In this document: piece by piece, positions 27,222 through 35,940 of the stretch | Position numbering within the stretch: the stretch's first letter is position 1 | Layout of the letters: the number at the start of each line of letters is the position of its first letter | Source: Erythrobacter sp. | GTDB lineage: Bacteria > Pseudomonadota > Alphaproteobacteria > Sphingomonadales > Sphingomonadaceae | Length of the DNA stretch: 64,000 nucleotides | Reading direction: 5' to 3' | Assembly (NCBI RefSeq): GCF_011765465.1 | Contig: NZ_CP050265.1 | Location: forward strand, 2,706,425-2,770,424 | Made by a program: the position numbers and the translations under genes | The notes under the pieces: generated by a model | Told to the model about the DNA's origin: nothing | The model's database searches: none | Seen by the model: the letters and a program-made list of their open reading frames with translations, nothing else

Positions 27222-28898
27222 ATGGCTACTTACATGAATGTCAATAACGCCGCCTACCACCACCCGACGCCCTGGGACACGACCTTCGAGCCGATCAGCC
27301 TGCCCGACATGCTCGCGCGGGCGGCCGGGAAGAACCCGAACGCACCCTTCCTCCATTTCCTCGGACGCACCTATTCCTATGGCGAAATTCTCGCCGAAGC
27401 GCGCCGCTTCGCCGCCGGGCTTTCCGCCATGGGAATCGCCAAGGGCGACCGGGTCGGCCTGTTCCTGCCCAATGTCCCGATCTATGCGAGCGCCTATTAC
27501 GGCGCGATGATGGCGGGCGCGGTCGTGGTCAATTTCTCGCCGCTCTACACGGTCGAGGAGCTTGCCTGGCAGGTCGGCGATTCGGGCACGCGCGTGCTGG
27601 TGACGCTTGACGTGCCCGAGCTTTACGCCACCGCGCGCGACGTGCTGGCGGCCTCGGACCTCGAAACGCTGGTCATCGGCTCGCTCGCCGACATGCTGCC
27701 GACGCTCAAGGGGCTGGCCTTTCGCCTGCTGAAACGCAGCCAGATCGCCTCGGTCGAATGGTCGAACAGCGTGCGCCGGTGGAAGGACTGCACACCCGGC
27801 GGCGCGTTCGAGCCCATCGCGCTCGACCCGCGCGAGGATCTGGCCCTGCTGCAATACACCGGCGGGACGACCGGGCGACCCAAGGGCGCCATGCTAGGCC
27901 ACGACCAGCTTTCGGTGAACGCCCAGCAGGTCGCCGCGATCAACCCCTTCGGGAACGCATCGGGCGAGGTCTTCATGGGGGCGCTGCCGTTTTTCCATGT
28001 CTTCGCCAACACCGCGCTGCTGAACCACGCGGTCGTCACGGGCGCCTCGATCGCAATGGTCCCGCGGTTCGAGGCCGCGCAGGTGCTGGAGACGATGGAC
28101 AAGTGCCGCACCACCGGCTTTCCCGGCGTGCCGACCATGTTCCAGGCGCTGCTCGACCATCCCGACCTTGCGAAAACCGACCTCTCCGCGCTCAAGGTCT
28201 GCATTTCGGGCGGCGCGCCGATGCCCGCCGCGGTCCACACGCGCTTCGAAGAGGTCACCGGCGTGCGGCTGGTCGAAGGCTATGGCCTGACCGAAAGCGC
28301 CGGGGTCGTCTCGGTCAACCCTTACGAGGGCTTTCGCAAGAAGGGCACGATCGGGCAGCTGGTGGCTGGGACCGAGATCCTGCTGCTCGACAAGGAGGAC
28401 CCGACGAAGCTAGCGCCCGAAGGCGAGCCGGGCGAACTCGCGATCCACGGGCCGCAGGTCATGCGCGGCTACTGGAACCGGCCCGAGACCGAGGCCGAGA
28501 CCTTCGTCACCCACGGAAACAAGCGCTACCTGAGAACCGGCGACGTCGCGGTGATGGACGAGGACGGGTTCCTGTCGATCGTCGACCGGATCAAGGACAT
28601 GATCGCGGTCGGCGGGTTCAAGGTCTTCCCGAGCGTGGTCGAGGACGAGATCCTCAAGAATGAAGCGGTCAAGGAAGCGCTCGTGATCGGCGTGCCGGAC
28701 GACTACCTCGGCGAGGTTCCGCGCGCCTATGTGACGTTGAAGGACGATGCCGGCGCAACCGCGGAGGAGCTGAAGGGCTGGCTCAACCGGCACGTCGGCA
28801 AGCACGAGCGGGTCGATGCGGTGGTGATCCGCGACGACCTGCCGCGCACCATCATAGGCAAGCTCGATCGCAAGGCGCTGCGCGCCGAGGTGCTTTGA
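27222..28898 (+). CDS. long-chain/dicarboxylate fatty acid-CoA ligase
   Basis: Adenylates a carboxylic acid and transfers it to CoA. The 558-residue ANL-superfamily enzyme has the phosphate-binding loop YTGGTTGRPKG near residue 212, VEGYGLTESAG, the hinge region DRIKDMIAVGGFKVFP and the catalytic C-terminal Lys in GKLDRKALR. It resembles the long-chain-fatty-acid or pimeloyl-CoA ligase-like group. The ATG at 27222 has AGAGGGA just upstream. A further in-frame ATG at 27180 is less likely. It is monocistronic, with a shared terminator downstream. Confidence 0.9.
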   Translation: MATYMNVNNAAYHHPTPWDTTFEPISLPDMLARAAGKNPNAPFLHFLGRTYSYGEILAEARRFAAGLSAMGIAKGDRVGLFLPNVPIYASAYYGAMMAGAVVVNFSPLYTVEELAWQVGDSGTRVLVTLDVPELYATARDVLAASDLETLVIGSLADMLPTLKGLAFRLLKRSQIASVEWSNSVRRWKDCTPGGAFEPIALDPREDLALLQYTGGTTGRPKGAMLGHDQLSVNAQQVAAINPFGNASGEVFMGALPFFHVFANTALLNHAVVTGASIAMVPRFEAAQVLETMDKCRTTGFPGVPTMFQALLDHPDLAKTDLSALKVCISGGAPMPAAVHTRFEEVTGVRLVEGYGLTESAGVVSVNPYEGFRKKGTIGQLVAGTEILLLDKEDPTKLAPEGEPGELAIHGPQVMRGYWNRPETEAETFVTHGNKRYLRTGDVAVMDEDGFLSIVDRIKDMIAVGGFKVFPSVVEDEILKNEAVKEALVIGVPDDYLGEVPRAYVTLKDDAGATAEELKGWLNRHVGKHERVDAVVIRDDLPRTIIGKLDRKALRAEVL

Positions 28899-28910
28899 AG
28901 ACCGTCATGA

Positions 28911-28947
28911 AAAAGCGCCGCAGTCCCGGTTGGGGCGCGGCGCCTTT
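28911..28947. terminator. bidirectional terminator between acyl-CoA ligase and bactofilin
   Basis: The stem GCGCCGC (28915-28921) / GCGGCGC (28937-28943) is flanked by AAAA on the left and CTTTCC on the right. It is therefore a terminator candidate in both directions between two convergent genes. Confidence 0.6.
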
Positions 28948-28963
28948 CCGGCCGGGTGCGGCC

Positions 28964-29428
28964 TCAATTGGTGAGTTGGAGCGCGGCCTCTTCCGCTTCG
29001 TCCGCAGCCGGGCCGGAGACGGCGTGAGCCGCCTGGCGCTGCGAATTGGGGGAGAATCGCCCGTCGACCGCCGCGCCCTGTTCGATCGTCAGCGCGTCGT
29101 AATGCACGTCGCCTTCGATCCGGGCGCTCTTGAGGATGACGAGTTCGCGCGCGGTGATCGACCCGACCACCCGCCCGGCAAGACGCGCGGTTTCCGCGAT
29201 CACGGCGCCATGGACCTCGCTCGTTTCGCCCTGCACCAGCGAGGCGCACTTGATGTCGCCTTCGATCGTGCCGTCGACGTGAAGGTCGGCCGAGGCGGAG
29301 ATGTCGCCCTTGATCGAGACGTCCGAGCCGATGACGGAAAAGGTCGAGCTGCCCGAAGCCATCGCCCTATTCCCCGCCTTCGGGGCTGCGGCGGGGCGCG
29401 CCTGTTCCGCGGGCTTCTTTGAGAACAT
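28964..29428 (-). CDS. bactofilin (polymer-forming cytoskeletal protein)
   Basis: A 154-residue bactofilin. The central right-handed beta-helix (residues 30-125) has the family signature STFSVIGSDVSIKGDISASADLHVDGTIEGDI. It is flanked by a short disordered, Ala/Pro-rich N-terminus and an acidic C-terminus. Bactofilins self-assemble into filaments that recruit cell-wall enzymes. The start lies 62 bp inside the upstream LytM peptidase gene on the same strand, a pairing seen in many bacteria, where the peptidase is the wall-remodelling partner. Confidence 0.93.
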   Translation of the reverse strand: MFSKKPAEQARPAAAPKAGNRAMASGSSTFSVIGSDVSIKGDISASADLHVDGTIEGDIKCASLVQGETSEVHGAVIAETARLAGRVVGSITARELVILKSARIEGDVHYDALTIEQGAAVDGRFSPNSQRQAAHAVSGPAADEAEEAALQLTN

Positions 29429-30578
29429 CGGGAGCAGTCTCCAGAAAGGGGCGCGGATTGACCGCGCGATTGTTGAGGCGGACCTCGAAATGAAGGTGCG
29501 GCCCCGTAGAGCGGCCGCTGCTGCCGAGCCCGCCGAGCGTGGCGCCGGCTTCGACCCGCTGGCCGCGTTTCACGTCGATCCGCGAGAGGTGGGCGTAGCG
29601 GGTGACGAGCCCGGTCGCATGGGTAACCTCGACGCATTTGCCATAGCCCGAACGCCATCCCGCGAAGGACACGCGGCCCTTGGCGGCGGCGAAGATAGGC
29701 GAGCCGAAGGCGCCCTTGAAATCGATCCCGGCATGCATCGCGCCGCGCCCGTTGAAGGGGTCGCGGCGATAGCCGAAGCCGGAGGTGATCTTGTCAACGC
29801 TGGCCGGGACGACCTGCGGGATGCCGTCGAGCGCGCGCTCGAGCGTCGCCATGCGGGCAAGGCTCAGGCCGAGGCGTTCGAAACGCGGATCGAGGCTGCC
29901 GTCCGCCGAGGTCGCGAGCGCTTCGAACGGGCCACCCATGCCGCCCGCCGAGCGCTCGGCATTGCGGGCCATGGCGCGCGGGTCGAGCTTGAGCTTGCGC
30001 AGCGCCGCTTCGGCGCGGTCGGCGCGCCAGTCGGCGAAGCGGGTCAGTTTCTCGACGAAGGCAAGCTGGCGCGCCTCGATCTCGGCAAGGCCGCGGGCCT
30101 GCGGGAGGACGGCGCCGACGTGGTCGATCGTCTTGGCGGTCTCTTCCGAGGAATCGGTGACGGTCCCGCTCGCGTCCTTGATGTCCTCGGGCAGCATCCG
30201 CGCCATCGCGTCGAGGAATTCCTGGCGCTGGTTGAGTTCATCGACGACCCGTTCGAGATCGCCGCCATAGGCTTCGATCCGCTCCTGCGCGGTGGCGATG
30301 CGGGCCTTTTCAGACTGGAAGGAGGCGAGGTCGCTTTCGGCGCGATACTGATTCCACGCCATTACGCCCATCGATCCGGCCCAGCCGATGCCCAGAGCGA
30401 GCGCCGCGCCGGCGATGCCCATCTGCAGACGCGAAGAGATCCGGATGAAGCGGACGTGCCCTTGCGAGCGCATGAAGAATTCGCGCTCGGGGAACCACTG
30501 GCGCAGTCGTTCCCCCCACCCGTGTGCGGTCGAATTGTCTGACAAGAGCGGCCCCGAATCTTTGTATAAACCCGTCAT
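29367..30578 (-). CDS. M23 (LytM) peptidase, bactofilin partner
   Basis: A 403-residue inner-membrane-anchored peptidoglycan endopeptidase. After a cytoplasmic segment of about 45 residues and a basic stretch (HVRFIRISSRLQ) come one membrane span (MGIAGAALALGIGWAGSMGVM), a long periplasmic coiled coil, and the LytM domain. The zinc ligands are intact: MHAGIDF and GPHLHFEV, with TSGFGYRRDPF before them. Start is set at the ATG 30578; the frame runs further upstream without homology. Its 3' end overlaps bactofilin by 62 bp in a different frame. Confidence 0.88.
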   Translation of the reverse strand: MTGLYKDSGPLLSDNSTAHGWGERLRQWFPEREFFMRSQGHVRFIRISSRLQMGIAGAALALGIGWAGSMGVMAWNQYRAESDLASFQSEKARIATAQERIEAYGGDLERVVDELNQRQEFLDAMARMLPEDIKDASGTVTDSSEETAKTIDHVGAVLPQARGLAEIEARQLAFVEKLTRFADWRADRAEAALRKLKLDPRAMARNAERSAGGMGGPFEALATSADGSLDPRFERLGLSLARMATLERALDGIPQVVPASVDKITSGFGYRRDPFNGRGAMHAGIDFKGAFGSPIFAAAKGRVSFAGWRSGYGKCVEVTHATGLVTRYAHLSRIDVKRGQRVEAGATLGGLGSSGRSTGPHLHFEVRLNNRAVNPRPFLETAPDVLKEARGTGAPRRSPEGGE

Positions 30579-30844
30579 TGGGCTAACAAGCAGATGTAAA
30601 CGGGTCGAATCCCCGCTCCCCCGGAAGGGGCGAATCGAACCATAAGCGGGACGAAGCGTTCCTTCGCCTAGCAAAGTTTGTCGCATATCCTTCGGCTCGC
30701 TGCGTATGTGACGCTAACCGGCCGTGGATTGGCCCTGCGTGCAGCGCGATTTCCGGCGGGCCTGACACCGTGCCGCGCGCCTGCTAGGCAAATGGGGATG
30801 AAACAGCATTTCGGGCTGCCCGCGCCCCTAGTCTCCCCCCAATC

Positions 30845-31564
30845 ATGATCCCACCAAGCCATCCTCCGGTGCCCTTCGCACGCACCTTGATGCGCCGACC
30901 TGTTGCCCGAGAGCGACGGGGGGTGCGCACGGGCCTTTTAGGGGGCAGCTTCAACCCGGCGCATGGCGGCCACCGGCGCATCACCCGCTTTACCATCGAC
31001 GCGCTCGGACTCGATGCGGCGTGGTGGCTGGTGTCGCCCGGCAATCCGCTCAAGGCGCGCGAGGGCATGGCCCCGCTGACGGCGCGCATGCGCTCTGCCG
31101 CAGCGCAGGCCCGCCGCGCGAGGATCGTGCCGACCGCGATCGAGCGCGAACTCGGCACGCGCTACACGCTTGACACGCTGCGCCGCCTTGAGAGGCGCTA
31201 TCCCCGCCGCGACTTCGTGTGGCTGATGGGGTCGGACAACCTCGCCCAGTTCCACCTGTGGAAGGGCTGGCGCGAAATCGCCCGGACAATGCCGATTGCG
31301 GTGATTGCAAGGCCGGGTTATAACGCACGGGCCATGACGAGCCCCGCCATGGCCTGGCTTCGGCGCTATCGTGTGCCGGTCGCCAGTTTTCGGAAACGGG
31401 GGCATTGGAGCGCACCGGCACTGGTGTTTCTGCAGTTCGATCCCGACCCACGCTCGGCCACGGCGATCCGCCGCGGACGGGAGGATTGGGCGTCCGGGCT
31501 TGGCGACACCCCGCTGCGCGACCGGCTGACATTCCGCCGGATCGACCCCACGGAGGACGCATGA
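30845..31564 (+). CDS. nadD: nicotinate-nucleotide adenylyltransferase
   Basis: Transfers AMP to nicotinic acid mononucleotide in NAD biosynthesis. The nucleotidyltransferase motif GLLGGSFNPAHGGHRRI is near residue 31-47, SDNLAQFHLWKGW gives the substrate pocket and SATAIRRG the ISSTxIR-like loop. Length is 239 aa from the first ATG. The second ATG (30890) would give 224 aa, and either may be right because neither has a clear Shine-Dalgarno. It is first in the conserved order nadD, rsfS, rlmH, envC, ctpA. Confidence 0.92.
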   Translation: MIPPSHPPVPFARTLMRRPVARERRGVRTGLLGGSFNPAHGGHRRITRFTIDALGLDAAWWLVSPGNPLKAREGMAPLTARMRSAAAQARRARIVPTAIERELGTRYTLDTLRRLERRYPRRDFVWLMGSDNLAQFHLWKGWREIARTMPIAVIARPGYNARAMTSPAMAWLRRYRVPVASFRKRGHWSAPALVFLQFDPDPRSATAIRRGREDWASGLGDTPLRDRLTFRRIDPTEDA

Positions 31565-31630
31565 GACGCGGCGCGTCCGTTCATGCTCTCATGTCTTTTT
31601 GCCCCACCATCTGGAGACAATCGTTCGCCT

Positions 31631-32050
31631 ATGACACAGGCACACACCGTGCCGGCCTCGGCCGGCGCATCCCCGGCTGCCGCGCTGGTGGCCGCTGACA
31701 TGAATGACGCCGATCTCCACGATCTCGTCCTTGCCCAGCTCGACGACGACCAGGCGCAGGATGTCGTATCGATCCCGCTCGAAGGCAAAAGCTCGATCGC
31801 CGATCACATGGTGATCGCAAGCGGGCGCTCGACCCGCCAAGTCGCCTCGATGGCGCAAAAGCTCGCCGAAAAGGTCAAGGAAAAGGGCTTCGGCCCGGTC
31901 CGCGTCGAGGGCCTGCCCGCCGCCGACTGGGTGCTGATCGACGCGGGCGACGTGATCGTTCACCTGTTCCGTCCCGAAGTTCGCAGCTTCTACAACCTCG
32001 AGCGGATGTGGTCGTTCGAGACCGGCGAAGCCGCGGGCGGCCGGGCGTAG
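31631..32050 (+). CDS. rsfS: ribosome silencing factor RsfS
   Basis: Binds L14 of the 50S subunit and blocks subunit joining during starvation. The DUF143/Oligomerization domain is complete: LHDLVLAQLDDDQAQDVVSIPL, DHMVIASGRSTRQVASMA, and ADWVLIDAGDVIVHLFRPEVRSFYNLERMW. Length is 139 aa, including an N-terminal extension of about 24 residues. The ATG at 31631 is chosen; an ATG at 31700 (MNDADLHDLV) is closer to the usual family start. Confidence 0.93.
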   Translation: MTQAHTVPASAGASPAAALVAADMNDADLHDLVLAQLDDDQAQDVVSIPLEGKSSIADHMVIASGRSTRQVASMAQKLAEKVKEKGFGPVRVEGLPAADWVLIDAGDVIVHLFRPEVRSFYNLERMWSFETGEAAGGRA

Positions 32051-32060
32051 TTTTCTTTTC

Positions 32061-32282
32061 GCAGCCCCATCCGGGGCTGCGTCCTCGCTTGGCGTGCTCC
32101 GCTTCGCTACGCACCCGCTGCGGGCGGCCGGTCGGCCTTGCGGCCCCGTCGGGTCCGTGTGGGCGCGCCGCCATGAAAGAGGGTCCGGTCGCGCAGCGAC
32201 CGCAAGGGCGACCGCCCGCCCGCAGGTGCCCCGGAGCGAAGCGGAGGGAACAGCACCGAGGAGTTCGCCCGGATGGGCGAAC
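32061..32282. repeat. giant imperfect palindrome (paired repeat element)
   Basis: The 250-bp space between rsfS and rlmH is almost all one inverted repeat centred near 32171. Paired blocks are 32097-32108 with 32235-32246 (CTCCGCTTCGCT, 12 of 12) and 32118-32127 with 32216-32225 (CTGCGGGCGG, 10 of 10). The outer parts are two perfect small hairpins: GCAGCCCC-ATCC-GGGGCTGC at 32061-32080 and GTTCGCCC-GGAT-GGGCGAAC at 32263-32282. Their loops are complementary to each other. It looks like two head-to-head copies of a dispersed REP-like element. No protein-coding gene is supported in it. Confidence 0.75.
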
Positions 32283-32300
32283 ACACATAGGACACGAGCC

Positions 32301-32723
32301 ATGCTCCTTCACGTCATCGCTCGCGGAAAGATCGCCCGGTCGCCCGAGGCCGAGCTGGTCGCGCGCTATGACAAGCGCCTGACCTGGCCGACGAAGCTCA
32401 CCGAGCTGCCCGAGACCGGCGGTCGCATTCCCGATCCGCTCACCCCGCACCGCACCGTGCTGCTCGACGAACGCGGCAAGGCGCTGTCGTCGGAAGCTTT
32501 TGCCGAATTGCTAGGCAAATGGCGCGACGAGGGTATCCGCGAGGCCCGTTTCGTGCTCGGCGCCGCCGACGGTCATTCGGACGAGGAGCGCGCGGCAGCC
32601 GACCTTCTCTACGCCTTCGGCCCGGCGACGTGGCCGCACCTGCTGGCCCGCGCCATGCTGATGGAACAGCTCTACCGGGCGACCAGCATCCTTGCCGGGC
32701 ATCCCTATCATCGGGCAGGATGA
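32301..32723 (+). CDS. rlmH: 23S rRNA (pseudouridine1915-N3)-methyltransferase RlmH
   Basis: SPOUT-class methyltransferase acting on m3-pseudouridine 1915 in helix 69 of 23S rRNA. The 140-residue protein starts MLLHVIARGKIA and has the SAM-binding trefoil FVLGAADGHSDEER and the invariant end EQLYRATSILAGHPYHR. The start ATG at 32301 follows the palindromic element directly, so the element will be part of its leader. The frame is open upstream only through that repeat. Confidence 0.94.
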   Translation: MLLHVIARGKIARSPEAELVARYDKRLTWPTKLTELPETGGRIPDPLTPHRTVLLDERGKALSSEAFAELLGKWRDEGIREARFVLGAADGHSDEERAAADLLYAFGPATWPHLLARAMLMEQLYRATSILAGHPYHRAG

Positions 32724-32727
32724 CGCC

Positions 32728-33966
32728 ATGACACACGGGGCGAAATGGCTGGCGGGGGGCGGCGCGCTGGCGCTGCTCGGCATCGCCTTTGCCCTGCCCG
32801 GCGCGCAGGCGCAGCGCGACCTGTTCGACATGGAGCCCGCCGAAGTGCAGGCCGAACTCGACCGCGCGACCCGCGAGAGCCGCCTTGCCGAACAGCGCGC
32901 CGCACGCTTTGCCGAAGCCGCCGCGAGCGCCGCCGAGGCCGCCGACCGCACCGCGCAGGAAGCCGCCGCGCTCGCCGCGCGCATCCAGCAGGCCGAAGCC
33001 GACATCGCCGCCGCCCGCGCTCGCTATGCGCTGGCGCAATCGGCGCGCGAGGCGCTCGCCGCGCGGCTGGCCCAGCGGCGCGAGCCGCTGGTTCGGCTGA
33101 CGGGCGCGCTGCAGACCAGCGCGCGCCGCCCGCTCGCCCTGTCCGCGCTCCAGCCCGGATCGTTGGAGGATCTCGTCCATGTCCGCGCCGTGCTGGAGAC
33201 CGCCGTGCCCGAGATCCGCCGCCGCACCGCGACTCTGCGGGCCGAAATCGCGCGCGGGGAAGCGCTCGAGCGCCGCGCCGCGCGGGCGCTCGCCGCGCTC
33301 GAACGGTCGGAACGCGATCTCGACACGCGCCGCACCGAGCTCGCCGCGCTGGAACAGCGCCAGCGCCTTGCCTCGCGAGAGGCCCGCCGCAATGCCGTGC
33401 GAGAAGAGGAGCGCGCACTTGCGCTGGCCGAAGAAGCGCGCGATCTCGACGGGCTGATCGAGCGGCTCGACGAGGCCGCCGCGCTGCGCCGCGAACTCGC
33501 CGCGCTGCCCGGCCCGGTCCTGCGCCCCGAGGATTTCTCCGACACCGCCACGGCCGAACCGGTCGAAACCATCGCCTCGCCGATCCCTGAAGCGACCGCC
33601 CCGCCGCGCGATTTCCGCCTGCCGGTTCAGGGCCGCACGCTTGTGGGGTTCGGGGAAAGGCGCGACAGCGGGCTCGCCAGCACGGGCATCACGCTCGTCC
33701 CGGCACCCGGCGCGCAGGTCGTAGCGCCCGCCACCGGACGGATCGCCTTTGCAGGACCCTATCGCGGCTTCGCGCGAATCGTCATCATCGAGCACGACGG
33801 CGGCTGGACCAGCCTCGTCACGGGCCTTGCGCGGAGCGATGTTTCGGTCGGCGCGCGGGTGATCGGGGGCAGCCCTATCGGCATCGCGCGGGGCGACGAT
33901 CCGGCGATTACGATCGAGCTTCGGCGCGAGGGGCAACCGGTCAACCCGCTCGAACACCTTGGTTAA
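32728..33966 (+). CDS. EnvC-like murein hydrolase activator (catalytically degenerate LytM)
   Basis: A 412-residue periplasmic protein: signal peptide (MTHGAKWLAGGGALALLGIA, cut after AQA), then a long Ala/Arg/Glu-rich coiled coil (residues 30-270) and a C-terminal LytM domain. The zinc ligands of active M23 enzymes are missing: STGITL stands where HxGxD is expected and AITIELR where HLHFE is expected. It should therefore act as a regulator of amidases at division, as EnvC does, not as a peptidase. Starts 4 bp after rlmH and is followed by the CtpA-type protease, the usual partner order. Confidence 0.88.
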   Translation: MTHGAKWLAGGGALALLGIAFALPGAQAQRDLFDMEPAEVQAELDRATRESRLAEQRAARFAEAAASAAEAADRTAQEAAALAARIQQAEADIAAARARYALAQSAREALAARLAQRREPLVRLTGALQTSARRPLALSALQPGSLEDLVHVRAVLETAVPEIRRRTATLRAEIARGEALERRAARALAALERSERDLDTRRTELAALEQRQRLASREARRNAVREEERALALAEEARDLDGLIERLDEAAALRRELAALPGPVLRPEDFSDTATAEPVETIASPIPEATAPPRDFRLPVQGRTLVGFGERRDSGLASTGITLVPAPGAQVVAPATGRIAFAGPYRGFARIVIIEHDGGWTSLVTGLARSDVSVGARVIGGSPIGIARGDDPAITIELRREGQPVNPLEHLG

Positions 33967-33996
33967 TTGCGCGCGCACCCTATCTGGAGGCAAGGA

Positions 33997-34021
33997 GCGG
34001 CGCGTTCGCAAGACGCGCCGC
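33997..34021 (+). terminator. hairpin between envC and ctpA
   Basis: A 9-bp perfect stem GCGGCGCGT / ACGCGCCGC with loop TCGCAAG, 30 bp after the envC-like stop. There is no T-run, so termination is uncertain; it could instead be a processing or stabilising hairpin. Confidence 0.35.
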
Positions 34022-34124
34022 GAGTGACCCGCAGCGGGACCACGGGAAGGCCCGCGAAGGTTCTCATCTGGCGTTAAGCCGCGCCTGCGTATACAAAAGC
34101 GTTCGAAAGGAGCTTCCCGTCCTC

Positions 34125-35462
34125 ATGAAAATTGCCGGACTGCTGCGCAGCGCAGCGCTCGTCACCGCCGTCGCCCTAGTGCCCGCCACCACCGCGAGCA
34201 TGGCCCAGATCGACGGTCGCGCGGGCCCCGAATTCGCCAAGCTGTTCACCGTGATGCAGCGGGTACAGGCGAATTATGTCGAGGACGTGCCGCAGGAAAA
34301 ACTCGTGCGCGGCGCGATCGACGGGATGCTCGCCGCGCTCGACCCGCATTCGGCCTATCTCGACGGAAGCGATCTCGAGCGGCTCAACACGCTGATCGAC
34401 GGGAATTATTCCGGCCTTGGCCTGTCGGTCGTGATGGAGGACGGTGCGGTCAAGGTGGTCTCCCCGTTCAAGGGCAGCCCGGCCGACAAGGCGGGAATCA
34501 AGGCGGGCGATTTCATCACCCACCTCGACGGCAAGCTGATCTATGGCGGCGATCTCGACGAGGCGGTCGCGCAGATGCGCGGGCCGTCGGGCACGACGAT
34601 CCAGCTGACCATCTTCCGCTCGGGTCGCGAGGAACCCTTCGAGGTCGCCGTGACCCGCGGCGTGATCGAGCTGGAGCCGGTCACCTACGAACTGGCCTCG
34701 GGCAATATCGGGGTGATCACTGTCAACGAATTCTCCGCCGATGTCGGCGCCGACGTGTTCCGCGCCTGGACCAAGATCCGCGAGGAAGCGACGGGCCGCG
34801 TCTCGGGCCTCGTGCTCGACCTGCGCGCCAATCCGGGCGGGAGCCTCGATGAAGCCGTCGCCCTGTCCGACCTGTTCCTCGATTCGGGGCGCATCGTCTC
34901 GCAGCGTGGCCGCGCGCGGGGCGAGACACTGCTCTACGATGCCGAAACCGTGTTCCGCGGCGACATGGCCGAAGGCGTGCCGCTGATCGTGCTGATCGAC
35001 GCGGGCTCGGCCTCGGCGTCGGAAATCGTCGCCGGCGCGCTGCAGGACCATCGCCGCGCGCTCGTCATGGGCGAACGCAGCTTCGGCAAGGGGTCGGTCC
35101 AGTCGCTCCTGCCGCTCGGCCCCAACGCCGCGCTCAAGCTGACGACGGCGCGCTATTACACGCCCAAGGGCAATTCGGTGCAGGAAGGCGGGATCAAGCC
35201 CGACATCGCCGTGCCCCAGCTGTCCGATCCCGACCTTGCGCTGCGCCAGAAATACCTCACGCGCGAAAGCGACCTGCGCGGACACCTGATCAACGAGATC
35301 GGCATCGAGGACGAGGAGCTGGAAAACGACACGGTCAAGGACCCGCGTTTCCAGCTCACCGCCGAGGAGCTGGAAGAGCAGGGGATCGAGGATTTCCAGC
35401 TGCACTACGCGCTCGAAACCCTGCGCCGCACGACCAAGAGCTCGATGGCGCTGCGCGACTGA
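34125..35462 (+). CDS. ctpA: S41 family C-terminal processing peptidase (CtpA)
   Basis: A 445-residue periplasmic serine protease with a signal peptide (MKIAGLLRSAALVTAVALVP, cut after SMAQ). A PDZ domain lies near residues 90-170 (GLGLSVVMEDGAVKVVSPFKGSPADKAGIKAGD). The S41 catalytic core has Ser near 301 in GSASASEI and Lys near 322 in GERSFGKGSVQ, forming the Ser-Lys dyad. CtpA trims envelope proteins, often wall hydrolases. An AGGAG motif lies a few bases before the ATG. It follows envC, as in many proteobacteria. Confidence 0.94.
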   Translation: MKIAGLLRSAALVTAVALVPATTASMAQIDGRAGPEFAKLFTVMQRVQANYVEDVPQEKLVRGAIDGMLAALDPHSAYLDGSDLERLNTLIDGNYSGLGLSVVMEDGAVKVVSPFKGSPADKAGIKAGDFITHLDGKLIYGGDLDEAVAQMRGPSGTTIQLTIFRSGREEPFEVAVTRGVIELEPVTYELASGNIGVITVNEFSADVGADVFRAWTKIREEATGRVSGLVLDLRANPGGSLDEAVALSDLFLDSGRIVSQRGRARGETLLYDAETVFRGDMAEGVPLIVLIDAGSASASEIVAGALQDHRRALVMGERSFGKGSVQSLLPLGPNAALKLTTARYYTPKGNSVQEGGIKPDIAVPQLSDPDLALRQKYLTRESDLRGHLINEIGIEDEELENDTVKDPRFQLTAEELEEQGIEDFQLHYALETLRRTTKSSMALRD

Positions 35463-35481
35463 GAGCGCTAGGGCCGGTTTC

Positions 35482-35940
35482 ATGGCTGGATTGAAAGAGG
35501 CGCGGCTGCTCGCCGTCACGATCCCCGCCGCGCTGCTCGGCGGGGCCTATGTCTCGGAATACGGCTTCGGCCTCTATCCGTGCGAGATGTGCTGGTGGCA
35601 GCGCTACCCGCATTTCGCGGCGCTGGCGCTCGGCCTCGTCGCCTTCGTCGCGGTCCCGCCGCGCGTCTGGACTGCGCTCGCGGGCCTCGCGATCCTCACC
35701 TCCGGCCTGATCGGCGGCTTCCACGCGGGGGTCGAATACGGTTGGTGGGAAGGCATCACCAGCTGCGCGCGGACGACCGGCGGGCTCGACGTGCTGAACC
35801 CCGGCGCCGCCCCCGTGGTGCGCTGCGACGAAGTGGCGTGGAGCCTTTTCGGCATATCGCTCGCGGGCTGGAATTTCCTCTTTTCATGCGCCGGGGGCAT
35901 CGCCATCTTGGCCCTGTCAGCGAGGAAGGACGAGGCATGA
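35482..35940 (+). CDS. dsbB: disulfide bond formation protein B
   Basis: Inner-membrane oxidase that passes electrons from DsbA to quinone. Four membrane spans are visible. The first redox pair is Cys34-x-x-Cys37 in YPCEMCWWQR, and the second is formed by the Cys in GITSCARTT and PVVRCDEV. At 152 residues it is slightly shorter than E. coli DsbB (176). It is coupled to coq7 by an ATGA overlap, which fits its need for quinone. Confidence 0.9.
   Translation: MAGLKEARLLAVTIPAALLGGAYVSEYGFGLYPCEMCWWQRYPHFAALALGLVAFVAVPPRVWTALAGLAILTSGLIGGFHAGVEYGWWEGITSCARTTGGLDVLNPGAAPVVRCDEVAWSLFGISLAGWNFLFSCAGGIAILALSARKDEA

Noticed and set aside
30600-30665. GGTTCGATTC and GGGGATTCGAC on the minus strand, resembling the two ends of a permuted tmRNA
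   Set aside because: The T-stem does not pair, no CCA end is seen and the following sequence encodes no tag peptide; it is the leader of the LytM peptidase gene.
32107-32295. A 62-codon minus-strand frame between rsfS and rlmH
   Set aside because: It is produced by the palindromic repeat and has no ribosome site or family; the DNA is better explained as a repeat element.
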